Of a stretch of 64,000 nucleotides of DNA, positions 9,726 to 18,517 are shown piece after piece. This DNA is from Methylobacter sp. (lineage in GTDB: Bacteria > Pseudomonadota > Gammaproteobacteria > Methylococcales > Methylomonadaceae): assembly GCA_030699385.1 (NCBI GenBank), contig JAUYMY010000007.1:30597-94596 (forward strand). Reading direction: 5' to 3'. Position 1 is the first letter of the stretch; each line of letters begins with the position of its first letter. A program made the translations under genes and the position numbers. The notes beneath the pieces were generated by a model that was not told the origin of the DNA, did no database searches, and saw only the letters and a list, made by a program, of their open reading frames with translations.

Positions 9726-10501
9726 TGGAAACGATTGAGCTCGCGTTTGAGGAATTCGGCGACCCGGATCATGCCCCGCTGATTATATTGCATGGCTTTT
9801 TTGCCTCGTCGCGCAACTGGCGGCAGATTGCGCAAAAACTGGCCGGGCGCTTTCATGTTTATGTGCCGGACATGCGCAATCACGGCGCGTCGCCGCATCA
9901 TCCGTTGATGGATTATCCGGCCATGACCGCTGACGTGTTGCATTTTATGGACGAGCGTGGTTTGACAACGGCCAGCCTGTTAGGGCACAGCATGGGCGGA
10001 AAAATAGCCATGTGGCTGGCGCTCACCTTTCCGAACAGGTTGGAAAAGTTGGTGGTGGCGGACATCGCGCCGGTCAGTTACCCGCATAATTTCGATGCGA
10101 CCGTGCTGGCCTTAAAAGCCTTGCCGCTGGCCGACATCAGCAACCGCAAACAGGCTGAAACGCTGTTGGCACCGGCCATTCCTGAGTTGAGTTACCGCCA
10201 GTTTTTGTTACAGAATCTTGTGTTGCAGGATGGTAAATATGTTTGGCGGGTTGATCTGGCTATTTTTCACCGGGCGGCACCCCATATCGCCGCTTTCCCT
10301 GCGACCGGTCAGGATGCGGCTTTTACCGGTCAAGCCTTGTTTATCGCGGGCGGCGATTCAGATTACATTAAGCCAGACGACCTAAAATCGCTGTTTCCGA
10401 AGGCGGCGTTTAGCGCGATAGAAGGTGCCGGGCATTGGCTGCATGTACAGCAACCGGCGGCCTTTTTGGCACGGGTTGAAGATTTTTTTAGCGTAAAATG
10501 A
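9725..10501 (+). CDS. Alpha/beta hydrolase (YbfF esterase-like)
   Basis: ILHGFFASSRNW, GHSMGGKIAM, GAGHWLHVQQP; ATG at 9725 overlaps the upstream TGA, so the ORF-track start at 9662 is too long. Confidence 0.88.
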   Translation: METIELAFEEFGDPDHAPLIILHGFFASSRNWRQIAQKLAGRFHVYVPDMRNHGASPHHPLMDYPAMTADVLHFMDERGLTTASLLGHSMGGKIAMWLALTFPNRLEKLVVADIAPVSYPHNFDATVLALKALPLADISNRKQAETLLAPAIPELSYRQFLLQNLVLQDGKYVWRVDLAIFHRAAPHIAAFPATGQDAAFTGQALFIAGGDSDYIKPDDLKSLFPKAAFSAIEGAGHWLHVQQPAAFLARVEDFFSVK

Positions 10502-10532
10502 AAATGTGGCGGCGCTTTAAATAAGTCTGCGT

Positions 10533-10631
10533 AAAAAACAAAGTCCACGCTTAGCACGAAAGCCACGAAAGTTACGAAAGAGTCGTATGATTGCATTTTT
10601 CGTGCTTTTTGTGTTTTTCGTGGATAAAAAA
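10533..10631. repeat. Imperfect palindromic dispersed repeat, copy 1
   Basis: aaaaaacaaagtccacg...agcacgaaagccacgaaag ... tttttcgtgctttttgtgtttttcgtggataaaaaat; related element at 18070-18136. Confidence 0.6.
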
Positions 10632-10715
10632 TAATAATTGCCTTTGATGCAAAGGCAGGGTCAGCCAAATGCTGCATTCAGCATTTGAATTTTTTAACTA
10701 TTTGTATTATCGAGA

Positions 10716-11606
10716 ATGTCCCAAATGAATAAAAAAATAAAAAAAGCAGTTTTTCCGGTTGCGGGTTTGGGTACCCGATTTTTACCCGCCACCAAAGCCA
10801 GTCCAAAGGAAATGTTGCCGGTTGTGGACAAGCCTTTGATCCAGTATTGTGTTGAAGAGGCGGTCGCCGCCGGCGTTGATACTATTATATTTGTCACCGG
10901 CCGAACCAAAAACGTCATCATGGATCACTTCGACAAAGCTTACGAATTGGAAAACGAGCTGACTATTCGCGGCAAAACCGGCATCTTACAAATGGTGCGG
11001 GAAATGATGCCGGCACATGTATCGTTTGTCTTTATTCGTCAGCCCGAAGCGTTGGGCCTGGGCCATGCGGTGTTGTGCGCCAAGTCGATTGTCGGCGATG
11101 AGCCGTTCGCCGTTATCCTAGCCGATGATTTGATTGCCAATAGGGCTGGTGATGGCTGCTTGACACAAATGGTCGAGCAATACGATCAAAATCAGTGCAG
11201 CATTTTAGGCGTGGAACGGGTCAGCCCGCAGGAAACCGACAAATACGGCATCGTCAAAACCAAGGAACTATCGCCATCGGTCGGCCAAGTCGAGCTGATT
11301 GTCGAGAAACCCGCGCCCGAGCGCGCACCGTCAAACCTCGCTGTGGTCGGGCGCTATATTTTAACGCCGGCGATTTTTGACAAGATTGAAACAACAGCAC
11401 GCGGTGCCGGTGGTGAGATTCAGCTAACCGATGCTATCGCAGCACTAATGACCGATGAGCAGGTGTTAGCCTACGAATTTGAAGGCAAGCGTTATGATTG
11501 CGGCTCAAAGCTCGGTTATTTGCAAGCAACCGTTGAATATGGCTTGGTTCATGACGAGTTAAAGGATGATTTCCGGGCTTATCTGAAAAATCTGATTCTT
11601 GATTAA
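10716..11606 (+). CDS. galU: UTP-glucose-1-phosphate uridylyltransferase
   Basis: [35 protein letters not shown]. Confidence 0.96.
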   Translation: MSQMNKKIKKAVFPVAGLGTRFLPATKASPKEMLPVVDKPLIQYCVEEAVAAGVDTIIFVTGRTKNVIMDHFDKAYELENELTIRGKTGILQMVREMMPAHVSFVFIRQPEALGLGHAVLCAKSIVGDEPFAVILADDLIANRAGDGCLTQMVEQYDQNQCSILGVERVSPQETDKYGIVKTKELSPSVGQVELIVEKPAPERAPSNLAVVGRYILTPAIFDKIETTARGAGGEIQLTDAIAALMTDEQVLAYEFEGKRYDCGSKLGYLQATVEYGLVHDELKDDFRAYLKNLILD

Positions 11607-11710
11607 TGAAACACGGATGGCTCAGATAGGATGGATTTACACGGACTTTTTAAAATAGGCTGTGCTTTTAATCAGCCATTATCCGATCAATCAGTGTCAT
11701 TTTTTTTAGG

Positions 11711-12148
11711 GTGACACTGATGCAATTTAAAACTGTTTTTTATCTTATCGCTATGACAATCAGCACCGCAACACCTGCTGCAGAAACCCGGCTGCCCTCC
11801 TGTCCTAACAGTCCTAACTGCGTATCCAGTCAGGCGACGGCCGACGGTCATTTTATTGCCCCCTTTAAAATCATCGGTACTGTCGAAGCGGCTTGGGCGG
11901 CATTGAAAAAGTCATTGGCCAGCCAAAATCGGACTGTCATTACCCGCGAAACTGAAGGCGCGCTTCACGCCGAGGCAACCAGCCTGCTATTTCGCTTTGT
12001 TGACGATATTGACGTAATACTCGATAAAGCCGCTGGATTAATTCACATCCGCTCGGCATCGCGCACCGGTTATGGCGATTTTGGTGTTAACCGCAAGCGG
12101 GTTGAAATGCTTCGCGCCCAACTGCAACAAGCGCATGTGATTGAGTGA
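11711..12148 (+). CDS. DUF1499 family protein with signal peptide
   Basis: LPSCPNSPNCVSSQA... RSASRTGYGDFGVNRKRVE. Confidence 0.85.
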   Translation: MTLMQFKTVFYLIAMTISTATPAAETRLPSCPNSPNCVSSQATADGHFIAPFKIIGTVEAAWAALKKSLASQNRTVITRETEGALHAEATSLLFRFVDDIDVILDKAAGLIHIRSASRTGYGDFGVNRKRVEMLRAQLQQAHVIE

Positions 12149-12196
12149 CGGCTTAAGGCTGACATCTCTTTCCCGCGGTTTAAAAAAAAGGCCTAA

Positions 12197-13558
12197 ATGA
12201 CCGACTATTCTCGTTCGCTGTTTGTTTTTCGGCGCGATCTGCGTCTGTATGACAACACTGCATTGCTTTACGCTTTGCGGCTTTCGGCCCAGGTGTTGCC
12301 TTGTTTTATTTTTGATCCTCGTCAGATTGAGCCCCACCCTTATCAGAGTCAGCCCGGTTTGCAGTTTATGCTGCAGTCTATTGCTGATCTTGAGCAGCAA
12401 GTGCAGGCCGCAGGTGGTAAATTAGCGCTTTATCATGCCGCGCCGGGGCAGGTCATCAAACAGCTGGTCGAACAACATCAAATACAGGCGGTGTTTATCA
12501 ACCGCGATTACACCCCGTTCAGCCGGCAACGTGATGATGAAATGGCTGCTGTGTGCCGACAATTGGGCATTGGCTTTCATGTGTTGGCTGATGCCCTGCT
12601 TAACGAGCCGGAACAGGCGGTGAAAGGCGATAACACGCCTTATAAAGTGTTCACCGCATTTTATAATAATGCCAGACAGTTTCCGGTGGCCTTGCCGCAA
12701 GCGTTGGAGCAAGCGAATTTTTTATCGGTAGCATCGGAATTGACTCTAGCACAGCTGGGTTTATTAGCCGAACAAGCGGTAGTTAAAGGTGGTCGCCAGC
12801 AAGCGCTGGCGATAGTCGAGCAAATGAGAGACTGCGCCGATTACCAACAAATCCGCGACTTTCCTGCGCTGGACGCGACCAGTAAATTGTCCGCGCATTT
12901 AAAGTTTGGCACTTGTTCAGTGCGGGAAGTGTTTTATGCGCTGACCGAACAGCTCGGCAGCGAACATCCGCTGATCCGGCAATTGTATTGGCGTGATTTT
13001 TTTACCCATGTCGCGTATCACTTTCCAGCCGTTTTCGGGCGTGCTTTTCTGGAAAGATTTGCAACCGTGCATTGGGATAACAACGCCGATTATTTTCAAG
13101 CCTGGTGCGCCGGTAAAACCGGCTTTCCTATCGTCGATGCCGGGATGCGTGAATTGAACGCTACCGGTTTTATGCATAACCGGGTGCGCATGATTGCCGC
13201 CTCGTTTTTGGTCAAAGACCTGCATATTGATTGGCGCTGGGGCGAGCGCTATTTTGCCCAGCATCTGGCCGATTACGATCCTTGCGTCAATAACGGCAAC
13301 TGGCAATGGGCGGCCTCGACCGGCTGTGATGCGCAGCCGTATTTCAGGATTTTTAATCCCTGGCTACAGCAACTTAAATTCGATAAGGACTGCCATTATA
13401 TTTATCGCTGGCTGCCCGAACTGCAAGCTTTTGCGCCGAAAATACTGCATCAATGGGACAAAAAACACAGCGCCTGTGCTTATCCCGCGCCGATTGTTGA
13501 CCATGCCCGCGAGAGCCAACTCAGCAAAGCCCGGTTTAAGGCGACAAGTGGCGCTTAG
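12197..13558 (+). CDS. phr: Deoxyribodipyrimidine photolyase
   Basis: LFVFRRDLRLYDNTAL, TGFPIVDAGMRELNATGFMHNRVRMIAASFLVKDL, NNGNWQWAASTGCDAQPYFRIFNP. Confidence 0.95.
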   Translation: MTDYSRSLFVFRRDLRLYDNTALLYALRLSAQVLPCFIFDPRQIEPHPYQSQPGLQFMLQSIADLEQQVQAAGGKLALYHAAPGQVIKQLVEQHQIQAVFINRDYTPFSRQRDDEMAAVCRQLGIGFHVLADALLNEPEQAVKGDNTPYKVFTAFYNNARQFPVALPQALEQANFLSVASELTLAQLGLLAEQAVVKGGRQQALAIVEQMRDCADYQQIRDFPALDATSKLSAHLKFGTCSVREVFYALTEQLGSEHPLIRQLYWRDFFTHVAYHFPAVFGRAFLERFATVHWDNNADYFQAWCAGKTGFPIVDAGMRELNATGFMHNRVRMIAASFLVKDLHIDWRWGERYFAQHLADYDPCVNNGNWQWAASTGCDAQPYFRIFNPWLQQLKFDKDCHYIYRWLPELQAFAPKILHQWDKKHSACAYPAPIVDHARESQLSKARFKATSGA

Positions 13559-14472
13559 CGTTGGTTTAAAGCGGGCTGCGATAACGCCTGATGCAAGGCC
13601 GCCGCAAGATCCTCATATTCAAATTTGAAACCCTGCGCCAGCAAGCGTTCCGGCACTACGCGCTGACTGCCCAGCAGCAGTTGCGACATTTCGCCGAGCA
13701 TTATTTTTAACACGCAGGCCGGAACCGGCAGCAGGGCAGGGCGGTTTAGGCATTGCGCCAATAGCCGGGTGAATTCGGCATTGGTCACCGGGTTTGGCGC
13801 GGTTGCGTTATAAGCGCCGTGCATCGTGGTATCGGTCATCATGGCTAAAGCGATATTAATCCAGTCCTGCCGGTGAATCCAGGACATCCACTGACGCCCA
13901 TCACCCAGTCGCCCGCCCAAGCCCAAACGAAACGGCAGCAGCATCTGCTGCAAAAAACCGCCGCCTTCGGCAATCACCAAACCGGTTCTGATTAGGCAGA
14001 CCCGGACGCCGAATTGTTCGGCCTGCTTGGCAACGGCTTCCCAATCGGCGCATAACTGCTGCGAGAAGTCTTCATAGGGTGTTGCGTGTTCGCTTAATAC
14101 CGTATCGCCCTGATTGCCGTAATAGCCGATAGCGGAGCCGCTGATTAATAAATTGGGTTTAATTTCCATACGCGCAATACAGGTTATTAGCTGCTCAGTC
14201 AAACCGATGCGGCTATCCCTGATTTCCTGTTTGCGCGCTTTGCTCCAGCGTGCTCCAACAATCGGCGCACCGGCAAGATTGATGATGACCTGATAGCGGT
14301 CTTCTGCGTTAAGCTGGCTCAGACTAGTTAACGCAGTAACGCCGGAGCCGCATAACTTGGCGACTTTATCCGGATTACGGCTTAACACCGTAACCGTATG
14401 GCCTTGTTCAATCAGGCTGTTAATCAGTGCGCCGCCAATAAAACCGGTACCGCCGGTAATTAATATGTTCAT
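13555..14472 (-). CDS. TIGR01777-family epimerase (YfcH-like)
   Basis: MNILITGGTGFIGGALINSL, ISGSAIGYYGNQGDTVLSE, WMSWIHRQDWI. Confidence 0.9.
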   Translation of the reverse strand: MNILITGGTGFIGGALINSLIEQGHTVTVLSRNPDKVAKLCGSGVTALTSLSQLNAEDRYQVIINLAGAPIVGARWSKARKQEIRDSRIGLTEQLITCIARMEIKPNLLISGSAIGYYGNQGDTVLSEHATPYEDFSQQLCADWEAVAKQAEQFGVRVCLIRTGLVIAEGGGFLQQMLLPFRLGLGGRLGDGRQWMSWIHRQDWINIALAMMTDTTMHGAYNATAPNPVTNAEFTRLLAQCLNRPALLPVPACVLKIMLGEMSQLLLGSQRVVPERLLAQGFKFEYEDLAAALHQALSQPALNQR

Positions 14473-14623
14473 TATCGTACCCTCATAATTGTTTGCCGAG
14501 ATCCGCTGGCTATCTTATCAAATTGTAACTTCCCATTAATGATAGGTAAAAAAATTATCACCACGAAGATCACAAAGACAGCCCTGACGCATGAAATAAA
14601 AATCATAAAAAAACAAGGCGAAT

Positions 14624-14780
14624 TCAACCCATAAATGCAACACCGAGCAAATTGCCGGTATCAAGCCCGGCCATTTTACAAAACACCTCCCAAGGTGTTT
14701 TGTGGTTTAAGGCTTTTCTAGACCTATGGTTAAGCCCCGCCAAAGCTTTGTTGGCATCGGCTTGGGTCAATATGTCTCGC
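14624..14780 (-). pseudogene. C-terminal remnant of an IS30-family-like transposase
   Basis: ADANKALAGLNHRSRKALNHKTPWEVF matches the C-terminal end of IS30-type transposases; the rest of the gene is absent. Confidence 0.65.
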
Positions 14781-14921
14781 TCCCAAGCTCCAGAGGCTGT
14801 GAAAGTATTATCAAAATCACTAGAAAATGCGCTGTAAGTCATTGATTATTGGTTGTCGAAATTGGCAATTCCGCCTAATTTCAGAATACTTTCACTCTCT
14901 CTCTGGAGCTTGGGAGCGAGA
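14775..14921. repeat. Inverted repeat pair (arms 14775-14809 and 14885-14921)
   Basis: tctcgctcccaagctccagag-gct-gtgaaagtatt versus reverse complement of aatactttcac-tctct-ctctggagcttgggagcgaga. Confidence 0.8.
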
Positions 14922-14923
14922 AA

Positions 14924-15343
14924 CTACGGGGCAAGTAGGCCGACACCGACACAGACCGCGCCTGCCGCCACAATGGCTGTCCATCCGGATGAAGGTCGTG
15001 TCTCAACCACGGCGATACTCGGATTTCCTGGATCGTAATAGACGCTTACCTTGCGACCAACAGGAAAGACTTCCGCAAGAAGTTGTTCTTTCGCAGGAGA
15101 GTTATCTCTTACACCAAAGGAAAACTGCCCAGAAGAGAAGTTGTCGCCGTCAACGACGTAACTGTATTTGATTTCTGCGCTAGAGCCACCGTCGTGGGGA
15201 TCAACAACGACATCGGATCTGGTTATCTCTCCTTCAGTCGATGGCCAGGAGGCAGCCTTAGCATTCATGCGGCGAAGAACAAGACCGAACAGAACCAGAA
15301 ATGCGCCCAAGAGAAGAAACGTGATTCGTATGACTACCATCAT
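14924..15343 (-). CDS. DUF3592-like membrane protein (terminal integron cassette ORF)
   Basis: Two hydrophobic segments flanking 'WPSTEGEITRSDVV...YSYVVDGDNFSSGQFSFG...GRKVSVYYDPGNPSIAVVE'. Confidence 0.75.
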   Translation of the reverse strand: MMVVIRITFLLLGAFLVLFGLVLRRMNAKAASWPSTEGEITRSDVVVDPHDGGSSAEIKYSYVVDGDNFSSGQFSFGVRDNSPAKEQLLAEVFPVGRKVSVYYDPGNPSIAVVETRPSSGWTAIVAAGAVCVGVGLLAP

Positions 15344-15366
15344 TTGAGTGCGCTCACTTTGCAGAC

Positions 15367-15424
15367 GCCCAACGTTTGAATTAAGGCGTGCCGTTAGGCG
15401 TCCCGCTTGAATGATAGGTTAGGT
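15367..15424 (-). repeat. attC-like site a (58 bp)
   Basis: + strand GCCCAAC...GTTAGGT; stop codon of the upstream cassette ORF lies inside the core. Confidence 0.7.
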
Positions 15425-15919
15425 GTTGTTTCTCTTTGCAAGGGCATTCTCGATTTCGCTCAATGCATTGTATTCCTTCTTTTCGATATCAGAGCTGATC
15501 AATTCAAAGTCCTCCGGCACTGGAGTTTTAGCGTTCGGAAACTGCTGCCACTCATGAAGAGCTTTGTTATAGAGGGCTTGTTTGACGCAATAGCGAACCG
15601 CCTTTTCATGTTTTTCGTCCTGAAAGTTGTTTGCCATAGCATCTTCGCGACGCCAGCAGGCGGCAAGCAACCAGTGATGATAAGCAAACTCGTATTGGGC
15701 GGTTGTATGATACTGCCAAGCGTGCCGCTCAAGCCCGTGGTATTCAGTGTTGTTCTTGGCGGGTATTCGTGAATCGATGACATCTGGACGATGGGAGGCC
15801 CAAGGGTATTCATTGCGCATGCAGGGAAATAACGACGTAATACCTCCCGCGCCCGCAAAGTGTAGCTTCAAAAATTGATCGACAAGTGCGTCGTAATCAG
15901 GTTTCCATTCAAATTGCAT
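15419..15919 (-). CDS. Hypothetical protein (integron cassette ORF, 166 aa)
   Basis: ORF fills the interval between attC-like sites a and b. Confidence 0.65.
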   Translation of the reverse strand: MQFEWKPDYDALVDQFLKLHFAGAGGITSLFPCMRNEYPWASHRPDVIDSRIPAKNNTEYHGLERHAWQYHTTAQYEFAYHHWLLAACWRREDAMANNFQDEKHEKAVRYCVKQALYNKALHEWQQFPNAKTPVPEDFELISSDIEKKEYNALSEIENALAKRNNT

Positions 15920-15935
15920 AGCAGTAACCCACGAT

Positions 15936-16057
15936 ACCTAACGTAGAGCTAAGGGGCATGCCGCTCACGGACGCTAAACGAAGCCCCAAAGTTTGATAAA
16001 TTACAAAACTTTAAAACCGCCATGAGGCGGCACGTCCCTTTGAGCGCCATGTTAGGC
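15936..16057 (-). repeat. attC-like site b (122 bp)
   Basis: + strand ACCTAAC...GTTAGGC with inner stretch shared with site d (cggacgctaa.cgaagcc...cgtccctttga). Confidence 0.82.
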
Positions 16058-16300
16058 CTGCTTTAATGGCTCAGTAAATACGCACACTTTGTGTGCGACA
16101 TGGGAACCCTCGATTTCCCAAAAGATATGCTGTATGTCTTTGATGCGCACGCTCTTATTGGTATCACTGAGATTCATTGAGGCACCATGAATGGCATCTC
16201 CAATGTTCATCCCCGCAAATGGCGTACTGCTTTCGTAGGATGCAGCCACGCAAGAGCTATCATCTTGTTCATAAATTTCAAGGTGGTACTCGGTTTTCAT
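16052..16300 (-). CDS. Hypothetical protein (integron cassette ORF, ~82 aa from internal Met)
   Basis: MKTEYHLEIYEQDDSSCVAASYESSTPF...; TAA stop overlaps the attC R'' core. Confidence 0.6.
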   Translation of the reverse strand: MKTEYHLEIYEQDDSSCVAASYESSTPFAGMNIGDAIHGASMNLSDTNKSVRIKDIQHIFWEIEGSHVAHKVCVFTEPLKQA

Positions 16301-16351
16301 ACATGTTCCTTTTTGAGTTTGGTGCAACTTTGTCACTGGTTGAAAAGATAA

Positions 16352-16441
16352 GCCTAACGTAGAGCTAACTGGGCGCGGCACGGAAAGCTGAAAAAATAAA
16401 ACCGCATTGTAACCGCGCTCCGGTTGAGCGCCATGTTATGC
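16352..16441 (-). repeat. attC-like site c (90 bp)
   Basis: + strand GCCTAAC...GTTATGC; outer bases (gtagagcta / ttgagcgccat) shared with site b. Confidence 0.78.
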
Positions 16442-16452
16442 AAGCTATGCCG

Positions 16453-16827
16453 TCATAGACAAAATACTTTTTCGACCCATTCATCATGCTCAAATGGCCC
16501 GTGTATTGATTTAAAGCAACCACGACTTTCTTCAATATTTCTGTTTAGGTCAGTGGCAACCCAGTCAACAGTACAAATGACTTTATTTGCTTCTAGGATT
16601 ACACCCTTGATGATGCCAAGGTGAAATATTTTAATGCCAGTTTGACCTCCGCCTTTCATGCGTTTGATTGCAATTCTGTCACCAGCCTTCATTTCTGATG
16701 CTTTTTTATACTGAGCGGGTTGATCATCTTCTTCCCAGCCAAGCATCCAAATACCTTGCTCAATAAATTTCTGGTCTTGATGCTCAACACCACCCCATGA
16801 AGCACCAACAACCCAATATTTTGACAT
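16453..16827 (-). CDS. PUA/EVE-like domain protein (integron cassette ORF)
   Basis: MSKYWVVGASWGG...GIWMLGWEEDDQ...KASEMKAGDRIAIKRM...KIFHLGIIKGVI; resembles EVE-like N-terminal modules (inference). Confidence 0.55.
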   Translation of the reverse strand: MSKYWVVGASWGGVEHQDQKFIEQGIWMLGWEEDDQPAQYKKASEMKAGDRIAIKRMKGGGQTGIKIFHLGIIKGVILEANKVICTVDWVATDLNRNIEESRGCFKSIHGPFEHDEWVEKVFCL

Positions 16828-16849
16828 TTACTTCTCCATTTATTTCATT

Positions 16850-16972
16850 GCATAACGCAAAGGTAAGGGGCGTGCCGCCAACGGACGCTTAGCGAAGCCG
16901 CCGAACCCGATTAAAAAGCCAACCTTTAAAACCGCTAACGGGCGGCGCGTCCCTTTGACCGTTTTGTTAGGC
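16850..16972 (-). repeat. attC-like site d (123 bp)
   Basis: + strand GCATAAC...GTTAGGC with extended imperfect palindrome. Confidence 0.82.
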
Positions 16973-16984
16973 CAAAAATGGATG

Positions 16985-17650
16985 TTAGACCCGGCCACTG
17001 GTAGCCCCACGCCGCAACTCTGATAGCTCTGGAATCTTTTCTAAAGAAGCGATTGACCGCTCTACTACTAGCCAGAAATAGCTCGCAACATTCAGTGTCA
17101 GAAGTAAGTCTGCGTTTGGAACCTGACCTTCTGGAACGTTCATAACTCCCTTTTCTATGAGGTGCTTGAAGGGAGCCTCATATGATGACCCGTCAAGCGT
17201 CATGCCCAGAAAGCGGCCATTATCTGTATTCCAGAAATGAGTGAATTTAGTTGTGCGCCCGTGTGCAAGTTGATTTCTTAGTTGGAACAAAATGTCCAAC
17301 GTTTTCCAATCCTCGCCAATCACTTTTGGAAACTCGATGCCGTAGAGTGTCCGCAGCCACTTCTTCCAAGTGTCTAACCCTGTCGCGCGGCTCACGTCTT
17401 TCGCAATAACTTCCATCAGACGCCCCTGAAAGCCCTCATCTTGTGATGCTTTTGATGTGCACCACAGGTTGGAGAACTCTTCCAAAACTGACTCGAAGTA
17501 ACAAGCGGAGGCAAGTATTGCAAAGTAGTAAATGCCTGGGTTGTGGTTTTCGCTACTGAGAGCATACTTAACAAAATCAGCGACATGTTTCGTCATGTCG
17601 CCTAGAACAACGCCGGATGCTACTGGAATGTTTTGTTTAGGTGATGTCAT
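16985..17650 (-). CDS. HEPN-motif protein (integron cassette ORF)
   Basis: All-helical-looking 221 aa protein with 'LRNQLAHGR' (R-x4-H), characteristic of HEPN/RiboL-PSP-type domains. Confidence 0.55.
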   Translation of the reverse strand: MTSPKQNIPVASGVVLGDMTKHVADFVKYALSSENHNPGIYYFAILASACYFESVLEEFSNLWCTSKASQDEGFQGRLMEVIAKDVSRATGLDTWKKWLRTLYGIEFPKVIGEDWKTLDILFQLRNQLAHGRTTKFTHFWNTDNGRFLGMTLDGSSYEAPFKHLIEKGVMNVPEGQVPNADLLLTLNVASYFWLVVERSIASLEKIPELSELRRGATSGRV

Positions 17651-17660
17651 ATTTCTGTTG

Positions 17661-17754
17661 GTCTAACGTTAAGTAGACACCTAAGTAGGTGTATATTAAA
17701 TTTAAATTACCGGGGTATGGTGGTGTATAATGCCGCTTCGGTAATCTGTTAGGT
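17661..17754 (-). repeat. Possible degenerate attC-like site e
   Basis: + strand GTCTAAC...GTTAGGT at the outer boundary of the HEPN cassette; internal palindrome weaker than the others. Confidence 0.45.
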
Positions 17755-17825
17755 TGGATTCTATGGTAATTACATTATTGATAGCAACCTTTTTATGCAA
17801 AATACAAATACACCTCCTAAGTTCG

Positions 17826-17968
17826 GCAATTCTCATTATGGAATAATATATTTTAATCAAAGTGTTATAAATTAAATTTTCTGGTTTGTTTTTCATTTTA
17901 CAGAATTCTATTTTTCATAGGTTCAGTATCTATTTGATGTTATTTAAATTTCCATAATGGGAATTGCT
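17826..17968. repeat. Short inverted-repeat-bounded AT-rich element (MITE-like)
   Basis: gcaattctcattatggaa (17826-17843) versus ttccataatgggaattgc (17951-17968), 18-bp ends with one mismatch. Confidence 0.4.
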
Positions 17969-18069
17969 GCTATGCCTTGCGCTAATTGTTCGCAAGCCTT
18001 GTTATGCGCTTCTCTAGCTTGTTTTAAGGCTATTTCTGGAAAATAACATCCCTTAATGATCATGGCATG

Positions 18070-18136
18070 TAAAAAATAAAGTCCACGAAAAGCACGAAAA
18101 TTTCGTGGCTTTCGTGCTTTTCGTGAACAATTTTTG
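18070..18136. repeat. Imperfect palindromic dispersed repeat, copy 2
   Basis: aaaaaataaagtccacgaaaagcacgaaaatttcgtggctttcgtgcttttcgtg; shares its AAAAAAYAAAGTCCACG start with 10533-10631. Confidence 0.6.
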
Positions 18137-18275
18137 GTATTTCTTTTTCAGGAAATAGCCTTATAGCTGTATCTGATAGGGGTATGGCGGTATTTTTTTT
18201 GACGGTTCAAAATATACCGTCATATATGCCGACATAACCGGTTGTCAACGTATTTTGACGTACTTCGATGGGCAA

Positions 18276-18312
18276 TAAAAAACCCGCTAAGCCTTGCGGC
18301 TTGCGGGTTTTT
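18276..18312 (-). terminator. Rho-independent terminator downstream of tRNA-Leu
   Basis: aaaaaacccgc-taagccttgcggcttgcgggttttt hairpin. Confidence 0.8.
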
Positions 18313-18343
18313 GTAGTTCTTTGCACGGCTCTGAACCAATGTT

Positions 18344-18430
18344 TGGTACCGAGGGCCGGAATCGAACCGGCACGATGTCACCATCACCGGATTTTGAATC
18401 CGGCGCGTCTACCAGTTCCGCCACCCCGGC
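18344..18430 (-). tRNA. tRNA-Leu(CAA)
   Basis: Reverse complement gccggggtggcggaactggtagacgcgccggattCAAaatccggtgatggtgacatcgtgccggttcgattccggccctcggtacca: cloverleaf, long variable arm, encoded CCA, anticodon CAA. Confidence 0.93.
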
Positions 18431-18517
18431 AAAGAACGTGCATTATAGGGAGAGTTGATTAATAATGCTACTCTTTTTTTGTTATTTTCAAAAACAACCT
18501 TAATAATATCGTCTGCC

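Noticed and set aside
14827-15379. + strand ORFs opposite the DUF3592 cassette
   Set aside because: No domain resemblance; the minus-strand ORF has coherent TM and DUF3592-like sequence and fits the cassette orientation.
17702-17896. 64-aa minus-strand ORF upstream of the HEPN cassette
   Set aside because: AT-rich, overlaps the possible attC e and an inverted-repeat element; no recognisable features.
18268-18462. 64-aa + strand ORF
   Set aside because: Overlaps the terminator and tRNA-Leu gene on the opposite strand.
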